A stretch of DNA of 64,000 nt from Fictibacillus phosphorivorans (GTDB lineage Bacteria > Bacillota > Bacilli > Bacillales > Fictibacillaceae): NCBI RefSeq assembly GCF_023715845.1, contig NZ_JAMBOR010000011.1, positions 1-64,000 of the forward strand. Reading direction: 5' to 3'. This document shows, in pieces, positions 42,780-52,053 of the stretch. Numbering within the stretch: position 1 is the stretch's first letter; each line of letters opens with the position of its first letter. The position numbers and the translations under genes are program-made. Below the pieces are notes generated by a model. The model was not told the origin of the DNA, did no database searches, and saw nothing but the letters and a program-made list of their open reading frames with translations.

Positions 42780-42898
42780 CCGGAGATATCCTTGTCCTGC
42801 GGCCGAGTGGGACAGGTGAGACGCCTAATGGCGCAAAGCGAAAGGAGGCTCACTGCCCGCCCCGCAGAAGCCTGCAACCTGGAGCGGAAATCAACCAC
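42780..42898. repeat. Dispersed intergenic repeat, copy A
   Basis: A locally G+C-rich sequence in an A+T-rich gap. Its core GTGAGACGCCTAATGGCGC, then AAAGCGAAAGGAGGCTCAC, matches the reverse complement of copy B at 59284-59393. Reading frames through it on both strands are spurious. Confidence 0.8.
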
Positions 42899-42952
42899 TA
42901 ACTTTAAATTAACAAACATCCTAATAAAAAAGAAGGGACATATCCCCTTCTT

Positions 42953-44116
42953 TTATAATGACATTTTTAAAATGTTTAATACGTCTTCTTTGTTTTGTTT
43001 TTTGAAGTTTCCAAACTCGCCTCTAGCCATTGCTTTATCGGCTATTAGGTCAAGTTTCGAGTCATCGATGTCGTAGTCCGCTAGTTTGTTTGGTGCACCT
43101 AATGATGTCCAGAAAGCTGATAAACGGTCGATTCCTTCTAAAGCGACCTCTTTATCTGATTTCCCTTCTGTTTCAACGTTAAGTACCCGAACAGCTAGTT
43201 GCTTAAATCTTTTTACATTCGTACCTATATTGTGTCTCATCCAATTTGGGAAAAGAATAGCTAAACCGCCAGCATGGGGAATGTCATAGACAGCAGAAAC
43301 AGCATGCTCAATATTATGGCTGCCCCAGTCTCCTCGAAGACCCATTTGCAGTGTTCCGTTTAGCGCCATGGTTCCATTATAAAGAATGGTCTCACGGAGC
43401 TTGTAATTTTCCAGGTCTTCTAAAAGGCGAGGTGCCGCTTCCATAACTGTTATTAGAATAGATTCCGCAAAACGGTCTTGCAAAGGTGTATTCTCAGTAT
43501 TATGGAAGTATTGCTCTAACACATGTGACATCATATCCACAATTCCGTAAACTGTTTGATCTTTTGGAACAGAGAACGTGTAAGTTGGATCCAATATGGA
43601 GAATTTCGGGAACACTAATGGGCTTCCCCAGCCATACTTCTCTTGGGTTTCCCAATTAGTGATCACAGATCCTGAGTTCATCTCTGAACCTGTAGCAGCC
43701 AATGTAAGAACCGTCCCAAAAGGAAGGGCTTCCTGCGGCTGAGCTTTTAGAGTAATGAGATCCCAAACATCACCGTCATATTTAGCTCCTGCTGCAATTG
43801 CTTTGGTGCAATCAATAACACTACCGCCACCTACAGCCAATAAGCAATCAATGTTATTTTCTTTACAAAGTTCTACGCCTCTTTTTACAGTGGAAAGCCG
43901 GGGGTTAGGTTCTACTCCAGATAACTCACTGACTTCCATTCCTATCTCGTTTAACTCACTCATCACATCATCATATAAACCGTTTCGTTTTATGCTTCCT
44001 CCGCCATATACGACGAGTACTTTATTACCGTAACGGCCAAGTTCCTCTTTTAATGCCTTGATTTGATTCTTACCGAATACTAGTCGGGTAGGGTTATAGT
44101 ATATAAATTCGTTCAT
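42953..44116 (-). CDS. yugJ: Iron-containing (butanol-type) alcohol dehydrogenase
   Basis: The 387-residue protein is a type III dehydrogenase related to B. subtilis YugJ/YugK. The NAD(P) region has [17 protein letters not shown] and [20 protein letters not shown]; the metal ligands lie in [14 protein letters not shown] and [20 protein letters not shown]. It reduces aldehydes or ketones to alcohols with NADH or NADPH; the natural substrate is unknown. The ATG follows AAGGAGGAGATAGGATA. Whether it is yugJ or its paralogue yugK is not certain. Confidence 0.88.
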   Translation of the reverse strand: MNEFIYYNPTRLVFGKNQIKALKEELGRYGNKVLVVYGGGSIKRNGLYDDVMSELNEIGMEVSELSGVEPNPRLSTVKRGVELCKENNIDCLLAVGGGSVIDCTKAIAAGAKYDGDVWDLITLKAQPQEALPFGTVLTLAATGSEMNSGSVITNWETQEKYGWGSPLVFPKFSILDPTYTFSVPKDQTVYGIVDMMSHVLEQYFHNTENTPLQDRFAESILITVMEAAPRLLEDLENYKLRETILYNGTMALNGTLQMGLRGDWGSHNIEHAVSAVYDIPHAGGLAILFPNWMRHNIGTNVKRFKQLAVRVLNVETEGKSDKEVALEGIDRLSAFWTSLGAPNKLADYDIDDSKLDLIADKAMARGEFGNFKKQNKEDVLNILKMSL

Positions 44117-44310
44117 TATCCTATCTCCTCCTTACAGTGCTTAATCCGTATTATGGTTGACTTTGCTAACAAAAGTAAAGTAATCCGCTTACCGAATATT
44201 AGGATGTATCAACATGGCTGGTTTCATCCCTTGCATGTCAGGGTATGTATAAATATAGTTAAAATTTGGCAAGATAAGGTAGTATTTATCAATGAATTGG
44301 AGGAATTCAA

Positions 44311-44547
44311 ATGAGTGGATTACAGCGATTTGCGTTAGCCTTAGTGATCATTGGAGCTATTAATTGGGGCTTAATCGGATTTTTCCAATTTGACCTTGTT
44401 GCAGCTATATTCGGCGGGCAAGACTCTGCTTTAGCACGCATTGTTTACGGCCTGGTTGGTCTTTCTGGTTTGTACTGCTTAACTCTATTATTTAAACCGT
44501 CAGGGGAATTAAGCGACGAAAGAACTCCTGAACATACTCGCGTGTAA
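44311..44547 (+). CDS. yuzA: DUF378 small membrane protein (YuzA)
   Basis: The 78-residue protein has two membrane helices: QRFALALVIIGAINWGLIGF, which contains the DUF378 hallmark INWGLIG, and RIVYGLVGLSGLYCLTLLF. The short hydrophilic tail is acidic. Its position between yugJ and yugI is the same as in B. subtilis. Function unknown. The ATG follows TTGGAGGAATTCAA. Confidence 0.9.
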   Translation: MSGLQRFALALVIIGAINWGLIGFFQFDLVAAIFGGQDSALARIVYGLVGLSGLYCLTLLFKPSGELSDERTPEHTRV

Positions 44548-44558
44548 TCATGACCTAT

Positions 44559-44590
44559 AAAAAAAACCTCTCAAAATGAGAGGTTTTTAA
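44559..44590. terminator. Bidirectional terminator
   Basis: The stem AAAACCTCTCA/TGAGAGGTTTT separates the convergent yuzA and yugI genes. Confidence 0.9.
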
Positions 44591-44593
44591 AAA

Positions 44594-45004
44594 TTACTTC
44601 TTAAGACGCTTGTTAAGTTGAGCTTGACGATCTGTTGACTCTTTCAACCAGTCTTTAAGCTTAGCTTCAAGTGTGTTGAAACCTTTGTTAGCATCTTGAT
44701 TGTTGTTGCTTGTATTTTTCTTGTTGTTGAAACCACCAGGACGGCGTTCTTTTTTCGGTGCTGGTGCTTCTTGTGTTTGTCGGATGGAAAGTGAAATTTT
44801 CTTGCTGTCTTCATCAACAGAAAGAATCTTTACTGACACAACGTCGCCAACACTTAAAGCGTCATTAATATCTTTAACAAAGCCATGAGAAACTTCAGAA
44901 ATGTGCACAAGACCTTGTACATTATCATCTAATGCAACGAACGCACCAAAAGGCTTAATGCCTGTAACTTTACCTTCAACAATGCTACCTACTTCAAAAT
45001 TCAT
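44594..45004 (-). CDS. yugI: S1-domain RNA-binding protein YugI (GSP13)
   Basis: The first 72 residues are a complete S1 OB-fold: GSIVEGKVTGIKPFGAFVAL, VHISEVSHGFVKDINDALSV and GDVVSVKILSVDEDSKKISL. The rest is a disordered basic tail (KERRPGGFNNKKNTSNNNQD) with a final short helix. B. subtilis YugI, called general stress protein 13, has the same layout and associates with ribosomes. The ATG follows AGGAGTGTTTTC. Confidence 0.92.
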   Translation of the reverse strand: MNFEVGSIVEGKVTGIKPFGAFVALDDNVQGLVHISEVSHGFVKDINDALSVGDVVSVKILSVDEDSKKISLSIRQTQEAPAPKKERRPGGFNNKKNTSNNNQDANKGFNTLEAKLKDWLKESTDRQAQLNKRLKK

Positions 45005-45082
45005 GAAAACACTCCTAACTATTTTTTAACCTGTTAAGTATAACATAACTATACAGGACAAGCAAAACTAATAAATGGAGTG

Positions 45083-46999
45083 TTATCGTCCAGTTAATGT
45101 TAATTCTTGCTCGATATTTGAATGGACCTTTTCGTTCTTTTCAAAATCGTATCTTTTTTCAATATTGATTTGATGCCATAGCATGAACATCAATACAGTC
45201 CATATCTTTCTACTGTAATCTCCTCTTCCCGCTACATGTCCTTCAAGCAGCTGAATCACCAAATCTTTATTAAGATATTGATCGGTCTCACTCGAATGGA
45301 TCAATTGTTTAGCCCAATCATACAATTCATTTTTCAGCCAATGACGGATTGGAACAGGAAATCCTAATTTTCTTCGGTGTAGAACTGAATCAGGTACGAT
45401 ACCCTGCATCGCTTCTCTCAAGGCATACTTCGTCGTTCCATTTGTTACCGTTAAATCAGGATGAAGCCTTGAAGCCACCTTGAAAACTTCTTTATCTAAA
45501 AAGGGTACTCGCAGTTCCAAGGAATGAGCCATGGTCATCTTATCTGCTTTTACAAGTATATCTCCTCTCATCCACGTATGGAGGTCGATATATTGCATTT
45601 TGTGTACATCATGGTACTCCACGATTTGATCATATAGAGGTCTCGTTACATTTTTATATTTATAAGCGGATCGATACTCTTTTAAAAGTTTACTCTTTTC
45701 GCTTTCCGAGAACATTTTTGCGTTACCGATATAACGTTCTTCAATCGACATGCTGCCCCGCTCTAAGTAGCTTTTTCCTTTGATCCCTTCAGGAAATATA
45801 CTTGCAATAGCCGCTAGTCCTTTTGAGATTCCTTTTGGCATGGAAGACAAGTGACGTAAAGAGTGCGGTTCATGGTAGATGTTATAACCCCCAAAAAGCT
45901 CGTCAGCTCCCTCACCTGATAATACAACCGTTACGTGTTTAGCTGCTTCACGTGCGACAAAATACAAAGGAACCGCTGCTGGATCGGCAACTGGATCATC
46001 CATATGCCAGATGATTTTCGGAAGCTCTCTTATATACTCATCAGGTTTTACAATATAGTGGATGTTCTCGACGTTTAGTGCTGCTGCTGTTTGGACGGCC
46101 ACATCGATCTCACTGAAACCTTTTCTTTCAAATCCTACTGTAAAGGTTTTTAATGATGGATGAAGTTCGCTTGCCAGTGCTACAATGGCACTTGAATCTA
46201 TACCGCCAGATAAAAAAGCCCCAACCGGCACGTCTGAACGCATGTGTACTTTGACTGAATCGCGCAGGACTGAGCGAATTTCATCTTTCGCTTCTGCTAG
46301 TGCCATATTTTTCGGACTGAATTTTGGCTTCCAATAAGATTTGATCTTTAAAGGTCTGCCTGCTTTTTTAACAAAATAATGGCCGGGTTCGAGTTTTTTG
46401 ATTCCCTTCGTTAAGGTCATCGGTTCAGGTACGAATTGATAGGTTAAATAATGATGGAGTGCTTCAGCATCAATTTCCTGCTCTTGTTCCACGAGCGTGA
46501 TGCTCTTCTTTTCAGAAGCGCAGTACAGACCATCTTCATCTTCTAAGTAAAAGAAAGGCTTGATTCCAAAGGGATCGCGTGCGCCAAAAAGCTCTTTCGT
46601 TTCTTTATCCCAGATTAAAAATCCGAACATCCCTCGAAGTTCTTTCATCGCCTCTTCGCGTCTTTCACTAAAAAGCGCGAGTATGACTTCCGTATCTGAA
46701 TGAGTTTTAAACTCAAAACCTTTTTCTTCGAGGTCTTTTCTTATTTCAACATAATTATAAATTTCCCCATTAAAGATGATCCAATAGCGGTCATCTTCAT
46801 ACGATAAAGGCTGTTTCCCGCTTTCTAAGTCGATGATACTTAGGCGGCGAAAACCAAAACGGACATATTGATCAACAAAGTGCCCACTATCATCCGGACC
46901 CCTATGTTTGATGATATTTGTCATCTGTATTAATTTTTCAGTTTCCTGCTGCTCAACCGTTTCAGGTGTATTTAACATATATCCAATAAAGCCGCACAT
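45083..46999 (-). CDS. asnB: Asparagine synthetase (glutamine-hydrolysing)
   Basis: The enzyme makes asparagine from aspartate, glutamine and ATP. Cys2 is the glutaminase nucleophile (MCGFIGYML), followed by HRGPDDSGHF, GFRRLSIIDL and FNGEIYNY of the class II amidotransferase domain. The synthetase domain begins near residue 250 with the ATP loop VGAFLSGGIDSSAIVALASE and contains VVLSGEGADELFGGY. The length of 638 residues is closest to B. subtilis AsnB. A role in cell-wall diaminopimelate amidation has been reported for that protein. I saw no T-box in its leader. Confidence 0.92.
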   Translation of the reverse strand: MCGFIGYMLNTPETVEQQETEKLIQMTNIIKHRGPDDSGHFVDQYVRFGFRRLSIIDLESGKQPLSYEDDRYWIIFNGEIYNYVEIRKDLEEKGFEFKTHSDTEVILALFSERREEAMKELRGMFGFLIWDKETKELFGARDPFGIKPFFYLEDEDGLYCASEKKSITLVEQEQEIDAEALHHYLTYQFVPEPMTLTKGIKKLEPGHYFVKKAGRPLKIKSYWKPKFSPKNMALAEAKDEIRSVLRDSVKVHMRSDVPVGAFLSGGIDSSAIVALASELHPSLKTFTVGFERKGFSEIDVAVQTAAALNVENIHYIVKPDEYIRELPKIIWHMDDPVADPAAVPLYFVAREAAKHVTVVLSGEGADELFGGYNIYHEPHSLRHLSSMPKGISKGLAAIASIFPEGIKGKSYLERGSMSIEERYIGNAKMFSESEKSKLLKEYRSAYKYKNVTRPLYDQIVEYHDVHKMQYIDLHTWMRGDILVKADKMTMAHSLELRVPFLDKEVFKVASRLHPDLTVTNGTTKYALREAMQGIVPDSVLHRRKLGFPVPIRHWLKNELYDWAKQLIHSSETDQYLNKDLVIQLLEGHVAGRGDYSRKIWTVLMFMLWHQINIEKRYDFEKNEKVHSNIEQELTLTGR

Positions 47000-47299
47000 T
47001 TTAACGTTCCTCCCAAACCTGCAGTTCCAAGTTAAAGTTTTTCATAGTTCCCCAAGGCAAAAAGGTTTACCAGTATATTAAACAATTACCTTTATTTGAG
47101 AATTACCTCTTAATTATAACGCCTTTTTTTAACTATTCACTACATTTTTGTTAAATAAATGAAAAACAAGGAATCTGTACTATATTTGTCGAGAAAAACA
47201 AAAAAAGGTTACATGAATTAGAAAAATCTTTTTTTAAATGATTGCAGCTTTTAAAATATATCTGATATGTTGTTGGGAGCAGAATACCACTTTTAAAGA
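47000..47299. other. Intergenic region before asnB
   Basis: This 300-bp A+T-rich gap contains the asnB ribosome binding site and, on the minus strand, a TATAAT at about 47120 that may be its -10 box; no clear -35 fits. I see no T-box, terminator or repeat. Confidence 0.4.
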
Positions 47300-48682
47300 T
47301 TAAATCATTAAGTTAGGATCTAAAACTCGTTCTGCTTCTTCTGGTGTAAACCCTTCTTTTTCAATCAAAAGATCTTTCAATGTTTTTCCTGTCTCAAAAC
47401 TTTCCTTTGCTAGAGCTGCCGCTTTTTCATAGCCAATATGAGGGTTTAATGCTGTGACAAGAGAAAGACTTTGCTCAAGCCAACCTTTGATCCTCTCCTC
47501 ATTAGCTTTGATATCCTTCAAGCATTTATCTGTAAACACATTCATCCCATTGCTTATGATCGTAATCGATTGCAGCACATTGTAACCAATTACAGGCATC
47601 ATCGGATTGATTTCAAGCTGGCTTCCTATCGCAGCCGTCGTCACACAGGAATCGTTGCCAATAACCTGTGAACAAATCATATATAGATTTTCTAAAATAA
47701 CCGGGTTGATTTTTCCTGGCATGATTGATGAACCTGGCTGGACTGCCGGTAATGTTATTTCTGCAAGCCCCGTTTTCGGTCCGCTGCTCAACAGACGCAG
47801 GTCGCTAGAGATTTTGATGAGATGAATTGCTAGTTCTCTCAAATGACTGCTAATACGGATGGCAGCATTCGTATTTTGCATGAACATATAGGTGTTCTCG
47901 CTTTGTGTGAATGGTAGGTTTGTCCGTTTCGCAATCTCCTTAATGGCAACAGCGGCATATTTTTCATGCGCATTAATTCCCGTCCCAACGGCATTTCCAC
48001 CCAGACCGAGTTCAAACAAATGCTTTTTAGCGTCATTTAACGATTTTTTTACTGAGAGAACGGCTCCTTTATATCCTTTAAATTCACTCCCTAGCCTGAT
48101 TGGCACGGCATCCTGCAAATGAGTCCGACCTGCTTTGACAACAGAATGAAACTCTTTTTCTTTTTGTCCCAAGACTTCTAATAAGTGGTCAATTGCAGGA
48201 TACAGAGTTGCATACAGCTGGTCTGCGATTGAGAGGTTTATAGCAGTTGGAATGGTGTCGTTTGTAGACTGTGACATATTTACATCATCGTTTGGATGAA
48301 CGAGGCTCCAATCTCCTTTTTCCCCACCCAAAATTTCAGCTGCTCTTGAGGCAATCACTTCATTAACGTTCATATTTTGTGAGGTGCCCGCACCCGCTTG
48401 ATAGACGTCCACTACAAATTGATCCTTCCATTTCCCATCGATGATTTCTTCTGCGGCTTGAATAATACTGTCTGCTTTTTTCGTGTCTAACACACCGCAT
48501 GCTTTATTGGCTGCAGCTGCACTAGCTTTGATGATCGCCTGTGCTTTAATAAAAGAAAAAGGCAGTCTAAGACCGCTTATCGGAAAATTATTAACCGCTC
48601 TTTGTGTTTGAGCGCCATAATAAACCTCTTTAGGTACTTTTACTTCACCCAATGTGTCTTTAGCAATTCGAAATTCATCCAC
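47300..48682 (-). CDS. Aspartase/fumarase-superfamily lyase (class II)
   Basis: The 460-residue enzyme has all three superfamily regions: AGRTHLQDAVPIRLG-like first, then the flexible signature loop GSSIMPGKINPV with the catalytic Ser, and NPHIGYEKAAALAKESFETG near the end. VDVYQAGAGTSQNMNVNEVI, with the 'GAGTS' loop, resembles aspartate ammonia-lyases, while the lack of clear aspartase-only residues keeps class II fumarase possible. Both make fumarate, from aspartate or malate. The GTG at 48682 is 10 nt after AAAGGA. A 20-nt-period repeat array lies upstream. Confidence 0.82.
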   Translation of the reverse strand: MDEFRIAKDTLGEVKVPKEVYYGAQTQRAVNNFPISGLRLPFSFIKAQAIIKASAAAANKACGVLDTKKADSIIQAAEEIIDGKWKDQFVVDVYQAGAGTSQNMNVNEVIASRAAEILGGEKGDWSLVHPNDDVNMSQSTNDTIPTAINLSIADQLYATLYPAIDHLLEVLGQKEKEFHSVVKAGRTHLQDAVPIRLGSEFKGYKGAVLSVKKSLNDAKKHLFELGLGGNAVGTGINAHEKYAAVAIKEIAKRTNLPFTQSENTYMFMQNTNAAIRISSHLRELAIHLIKISSDLRLLSSGPKTGLAEITLPAVQPGSSIMPGKINPVILENLYMICSQVIGNDSCVTTAAIGSQLEINPMMPVIGYNVLQSITIISNGMNVFTDKCLKDIKANEERIKGWLEQSLSLVTALNPHIGYEKAAALAKESFETGKTLKDLLIEKEGFTPEEAERVLDPNLMI

Positions 48683-48830
48683 GTCCTTCACTCCTTTTTA
48701 ATAGCCTCTTATGACTTGTATTCCCATCAGCCGAATGTATGTAATCCTATTTTCAATTTATTGACTAGCCTTGTCATGAACTTTGTTTTTAGATTGTATA
48801 CGGTACGTGTTCTTTTATTTATTACACGTT

Positions 48831-48951
48831 CGCTGAGATTTCTTGAGTTACGCTCAAAAACGCCGAGTTACGCTCAAGATTCTCTCGCTACGCTCAAAAT
48901 TACCCTTGTTTCGCTCAAAATCTCCATTTTCCGCTCAAGGTGACCATTTCT
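48831..48951. repeat. Intergenic array, six units, 20-nt period
   Basis: CGCTCAA (first unit CGCTGAG) starts at 48831, 48851, 48871, 48891, 48912 and 48932, a spacing of 20 or 21 nt. The rest of each unit varies, with (GT)TA before the head in several. No frame runs through it and no cas genes are near. It occupies much of the 330-bp gap between the lyase start and the terminator at 48989. Confidence 0.85.
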
Positions 48952-48988
48952 TAGAAACAAAACAGCATTTTACGCTTCTGAACAGAAC

Positions 48989-49014
48989 AAAACCGCCATG
49001 AATCAGGCGGTTTT
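48989..49014 (-). terminator. Terminator of the gene at 49013
   Basis: The stem AAAACCGCC/GGCGGTTTT is followed by TTGTT on the minus strand; it overlaps the stop codon by two bases. Confidence 0.8.
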
Positions 49015-49252
49015 AAGAATGAGGCAAGGCTATCACCACAGCAGGTTCTTTTTTTATAAACTTATGCTCTGTTTTATAGCCTGCTTTTTTTTGTTTCATG
49101 AAGGTTCTCTTTGATATTGGACGGGGCCTTGACCAGGAAAGGGAGTCAAGATTTTTCCAATTATCATGAGTAATAATTTCACTTTTGTAATAGTAACAGT
49201 TTCCGCTAGTATACTCTTCACAAATATAGCGAACTGTTTGACGACTGTGCAT
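49013..49252 (-). CDS. Small hypothetical protein, 79 residues
   Basis: The ATG is five nt after GGAGAG. The product begins HSRQTVRYICEEYTSGNCYY, followed by YKSEIITHDNWKNLDSLSWS, and is basic towards the end (KTEHKFIKKEPAVVIALP). It has no signal peptide or helix-rich pattern. A terminator at its end and a ribosome binding site support a real gene. I do not recognise it. Confidence 0.6.
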   Translation of the reverse strand: MHSRQTVRYICEEYTSGNCYYYKSEIITHDNWKNLDSLSWSRPRPISKRTFMKQKKAGYKTEHKFIKKEPAVVIALPHS

Positions 49253-49313
49253 ATCATCTCTCCATTTTTTACTTCATTATCCCCGCATAGCCTTTCATTC
49301 ATACTTGAAGCGA

Positions 49314-49345
49314 AAAAGGCCTGAAGACCCTACCTCCAAGCCTTC
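49314..49345 (-). terminator. Terminator of the 46-residue gene
   Basis: AAGGCTTGGA pairs with TCTTCAGGCCTT with G-T wobbles and is followed by TTTTT on the minus strand. Confidence 0.65.
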
Positions 49346-49350
49346 ATCCC

Positions 49351-49491
49351 TCAATCTCTGGTGTTCCACCACCACCAGCCACCAAATATCAAGATGAGAA
49401 TAAACAAGATTATTATTACGGCCCATACCCAACCGTAGCCATAGCCACCGTAAGCATAGGGATAATAGTAAGGATAATATGGAAATGCCAT
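49351..49491 (-). CDS. Tyr/Gly-rich small membrane protein (YjcZ-like type)
   Basis: The 46-residue protein begins AFPYYPYYYPYAYGGYGYGW and continues with one helix, VWAVIIILFILILIFGGWW, and ends WWNTRD. The ATG is seven nt after GGAGGTAGC. The layout of a Tyr/Gly-rich head and single helix is found in small sporulation membrane proteins of the YjcZ type, though the order differs from YjcZ itself. A terminator follows. Confidence 0.65.
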   Translation of the reverse strand: MAFPYYPYYYPYAYGGYGYGWVWAVIIILFILILIFGGWWWWNTRD

Positions 49492-49712
49492 CCTGCTACC
49501 TCCTTCATTTCTTTTCTAATGCGTTCTTACTCCTTATTAAAATATGTACGAAGTATGTAAAGAGGAATAGAGACAAACGCACAAATTTTGATGGGAATCC
49601 AGTATTTCCGGGATAAAACAACCTTACAAGTACAGGAAATAATTACACATTGTATCTGAGTTTGGTTTGGTAAAACTACGAATATGATTTTTGCGGACGG
49701 AGGTGGACTTTC

Positions 49713-50585
49713 ATGGCGGTAAATAATCAGCATCCTTTTGTACCGGGATATCGACTGAATGTAAACAATGTCGACGTCTATTACGAATACTTCGATCATG
49801 AAAACCCTGATGCAAAAGTAATTGTGCTCGTTCATGGGTTCTTATCATCTACGATCAGTTTTAGAAAATTACTTCCCGATCTCACAAAAGAATTTAAAGT
49901 GATTGCGCTCGATTTGCCAGGATTCGGTCAAAGTGAAAAGTCTACAACTTTTATCTATAAACTTAGTAACTATGGACAACTCATCATCGATTTTTTAGAT
50001 AAGCTAAACGTTCAAGAAGCTATATTGATTGGTCATTCCATGGGAGGCCAAATTTCGTTGCATGCGGCCAAAATAGCACCAGAACGGATTAAGAAATTGA
50101 TCCTTCTTGGTTGCTGTTCCTATGTAAAACGTGCCAGCCGTTCTTTGATCGCCTGCTCGTATCTACCATTGTTTACGTGGGGCATGAAAAGCTGGATTAA
50201 AAAAAAGGATGTAAAACAAAACTTATTGGCTGTGTTGCACGATTCAAAATTAGTCACCCAAGAAATGATTGACGGCTACAGCAAACCCTTAAACGAAGCA
50301 GCATTCATTCATTGTCTCGTCCGGCTTTTAAGGCACCGGGAGGGGGATATGAGTTCAGAAGAGTTAAAAAAAATTACTCAGCCTGTCTTGATGATTTGGG
50401 GGAAGGAAGACAAAGTGATTCCTTTGAAGACCGGTTATAAGCTTAAACACGATCTTCCAAACGCAGAACTAGTGGTATATGAAAAATGTGGCCATCTTGT
50501 TATGGAAGAAAAACCCAAGGAAATCACAAACGAAATTCTTCGTTTTATCGGACAGCCGGAAAGGATGACATATGAGATTCTTTAA
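49713..50585 (+). CDS. Alpha/beta hydrolase (YugF-like)
   Basis: The 290-residue protein is an alpha/beta hydrolase. The oxyanion segment is VIVLVHGFLSSTISFRKLLP, the nucleophile Ser109 sits in LIGHSMGGQISLHAA, the acid Asp in IWGKEDKVIPL, and the catalytic His in YEKCGHLVMEEKP. It resembles B. subtilis YugF, which lies in the corresponding chromosomal region. The substrate is unknown. The last 14 bp overlap the germinant receptor gene at 50572, so it is probably the first gene of that operon. The ATG follows CGGAGGTGGACTTTC. Confidence 0.85.
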   Translation: MAVNNQHPFVPGYRLNVNNVDVYYEYFDHENPDAKVIVLVHGFLSSTISFRKLLPDLTKEFKVIALDLPGFGQSEKSTTFIYKLSNYGQLIIDFLDKLNVQEAILIGHSMGGQISLHAAKIAPERIKKLILLGCCSYVKRASRSLIACSYLPLFTWGMKSWIKKKDVKQNLLAVLHDSKLVTQEMIDGYSKPLNEAAFIHCLVRLLRHREGDMSSEELKKITQPVLMIWGKEDKVIPLKTGYKLKHDLPNAELVVYEKCGHLVMEEKPKEITNEILRFIGQPERMTYEIL

Positions 50586-52053
50586 AACAGAAAAATCGGT
50601 AAAATCTAACCCTGCTGTAGAACAAAAAGAGAATAAACATTTAGATACAAATATTCTGTGGCAAGAAACCGGTATCTCGGACTGGGAATCCGGCTATATT
50701 GAGTCTTTGATTTCACAGGAACGGTTTAATAAAGAGGTGCTTCGTTTTTTACAAGACCATCAACAGCTCTCCAGCAAAGAAATGTTTGAACAACTTCCTT
50801 TCGGAAATAAATATTGGGAAGATGAGCCTGATAACAAAACGATCAATGAGATGATTCTGCAAGGGTGCGTTGCCCTGAAAAAGCGTTCATCATCAGGGAT
50901 GCTTTTCATTCACATCATGAAGGAAGAAATGGCAAGATCCATAAATGTCCCTGAAATCGAATTTAGCGTAATCGGTCCAAAAGAAGCGTTTAATGAAGAA
51001 TTAGAAACCAATCTGCTATTGATTCAAAAAAGACTTCCTACATCCGCCTTACAGATTGAATTTATTGAGATTGGGTTAAGAACAAAAACGAAGGTAGCTG
51101 TTCTTTATTTAAAAGATATCGCGAATGAAGAAAATGTGGAAACGCTGAAAAAAAGGTTAGCAGGGATTGAATATGACCACATTTTGGACAGCTCTTACTT
51201 GATTCAGATGATAGAAGACAATAAGATGTCTATTTTTCCGCAATTCATAGACACAGAAAGACCGGACCGAATTGTAGCCTCCTTAATCGAAGGCAAGGTT
51301 GCTTTCCTTACGCAAGGTTCTCCACATGGTGTGTATGGACCTGTATCGATCTTAGAATTCTTTGCTGCGTTTGACGATTATTTTTTATCTTGGCACATCG
51401 CTTCTCTTTTCCGGTTAATGAGGATGTTTGCTGTCTTTTTTTCTATTTTTGCTACACCTATATATGTGTCAGTCATCACCTTTCACCCTGAATTGATCCC
51501 AGATGACCTCTTATCAACGCTTACTACTTCCAGGACCGACATCCCCTTTCCACCAGTGCTTGAAGCATTGTTCCTGGAACTGACGATTGAATTATTAAGA
51601 GAAGCCGGAGCTCGACTGCCTACAAAAGTCGGTCAAACGATTGGTATCGTTGGGGGGATCGTAATCGGGACAGCCTCAGTAGAAGCAGGGTTAACCAGTA
51701 ATGTTCTATTAATTATTGTTTCTTTATCTGCACTGGCTTCTTTTACGACTCCTGTATATCGAATGAGCAATGCAATTCGGCTTGTTCGGTTTCCAATGAT
51801 TATTCTTTCTGGTTTTTGGGGACTCCTAAGTTTAGCACTTGGATTGATGATGATTATTTCACATTTGCTGGGGCTAACATCTTTAGGAAGACCCTATCTA
51901 GCACCAATTTATCCCCCAATACTTTCAGATTGGAAAGATTCGTTCATAAGGCTTCCTTTTTATGTACAAAAAAAGAGACCTAAACAATTAATGGTCAAAG
52001 AAAAACAAAAAATGAGCTGGTGGAAAAAGAGGGATATCGATGAATTTGAATAA
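50572..52053 (+). CDS. Germinant receptor A subunit (GerA family)
   Basis: The 493-residue protein has an N-terminal soluble domain of about 280 residues (with GPKEAFNEELETNLLLIQKR and DRIVASLIEGKVAFLTQGSP, hallmarks of GerAA/GerKA) and a membrane domain with about five helices (ARLPTKVGQTIGIVGGIVIG, TTPVYRMSNAIRLVRFPMII). It forms a nutrient receptor with the B and C subunits in the spore inner membrane. Family members respond to amino acids, sugars or nucleosides; the germinant here is not predictable. The gene overlaps the hydrolase before it and the gerB-type gene after it by 14 bp each. Confidence 0.92.
   Translation: MRFFKTEKSVKSNPAVEQKENKHLDTNILWQETGISDWESGYIESLISQERFNKEVLRFLQDHQQLSSKEMFEQLPFGNKYWEDEPDNKTINEMILQGCVALKKRSSSGMLFIHIMKEEMARSINVPEIEFSVIGPKEAFNEELETNLLLIQKRLPTSALQIEFIEIGLRTKTKVAVLYLKDIANEENVETLKKRLAGIEYDHILDSSYLIQMIEDNKMSIFPQFIDTERPDRIVASLIEGKVAFLTQGSPHGVYGPVSILEFFAAFDDYFLSWHIASLFRLMRMFAVFFSIFATPIYVSVITFHPELIPDDLLSTLTTSRTDIPFPPVLEALFLELTIELLREAGARLPTKVGQTIGIVGGIVIGTASVEAGLTSNVLLIIVSLSALASFTTPVYRMSNAIRLVRFPMIILSGFWGLLSLALGLMMIISHLLGLTSLGRPYLAPIYPPILSDWKDSFIRLPFYVQKKRPKQLMVKEKQKMSWWKKRDIDEFE

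Noticed and set aside
42692-43076. Plus- and minus-strand ORFs across the repeat at 42.8 kb
   Set aside because: The region is a dispersed intergenic repeat with a homologous copy at 59.3 kb; the frames are not shared between copies.
47000-47299. T-box leader for asnB
   Set aside because: No T-box sequence (TGGNACCGCG) and no terminator/anti-terminator pair was found on the minus strand.
48831-48951. CRISPR or tandem coding repeat
   Set aside because: Heads of 7 nt at 20-21-nt steps do not keep a reading frame, and no cas gene is near.
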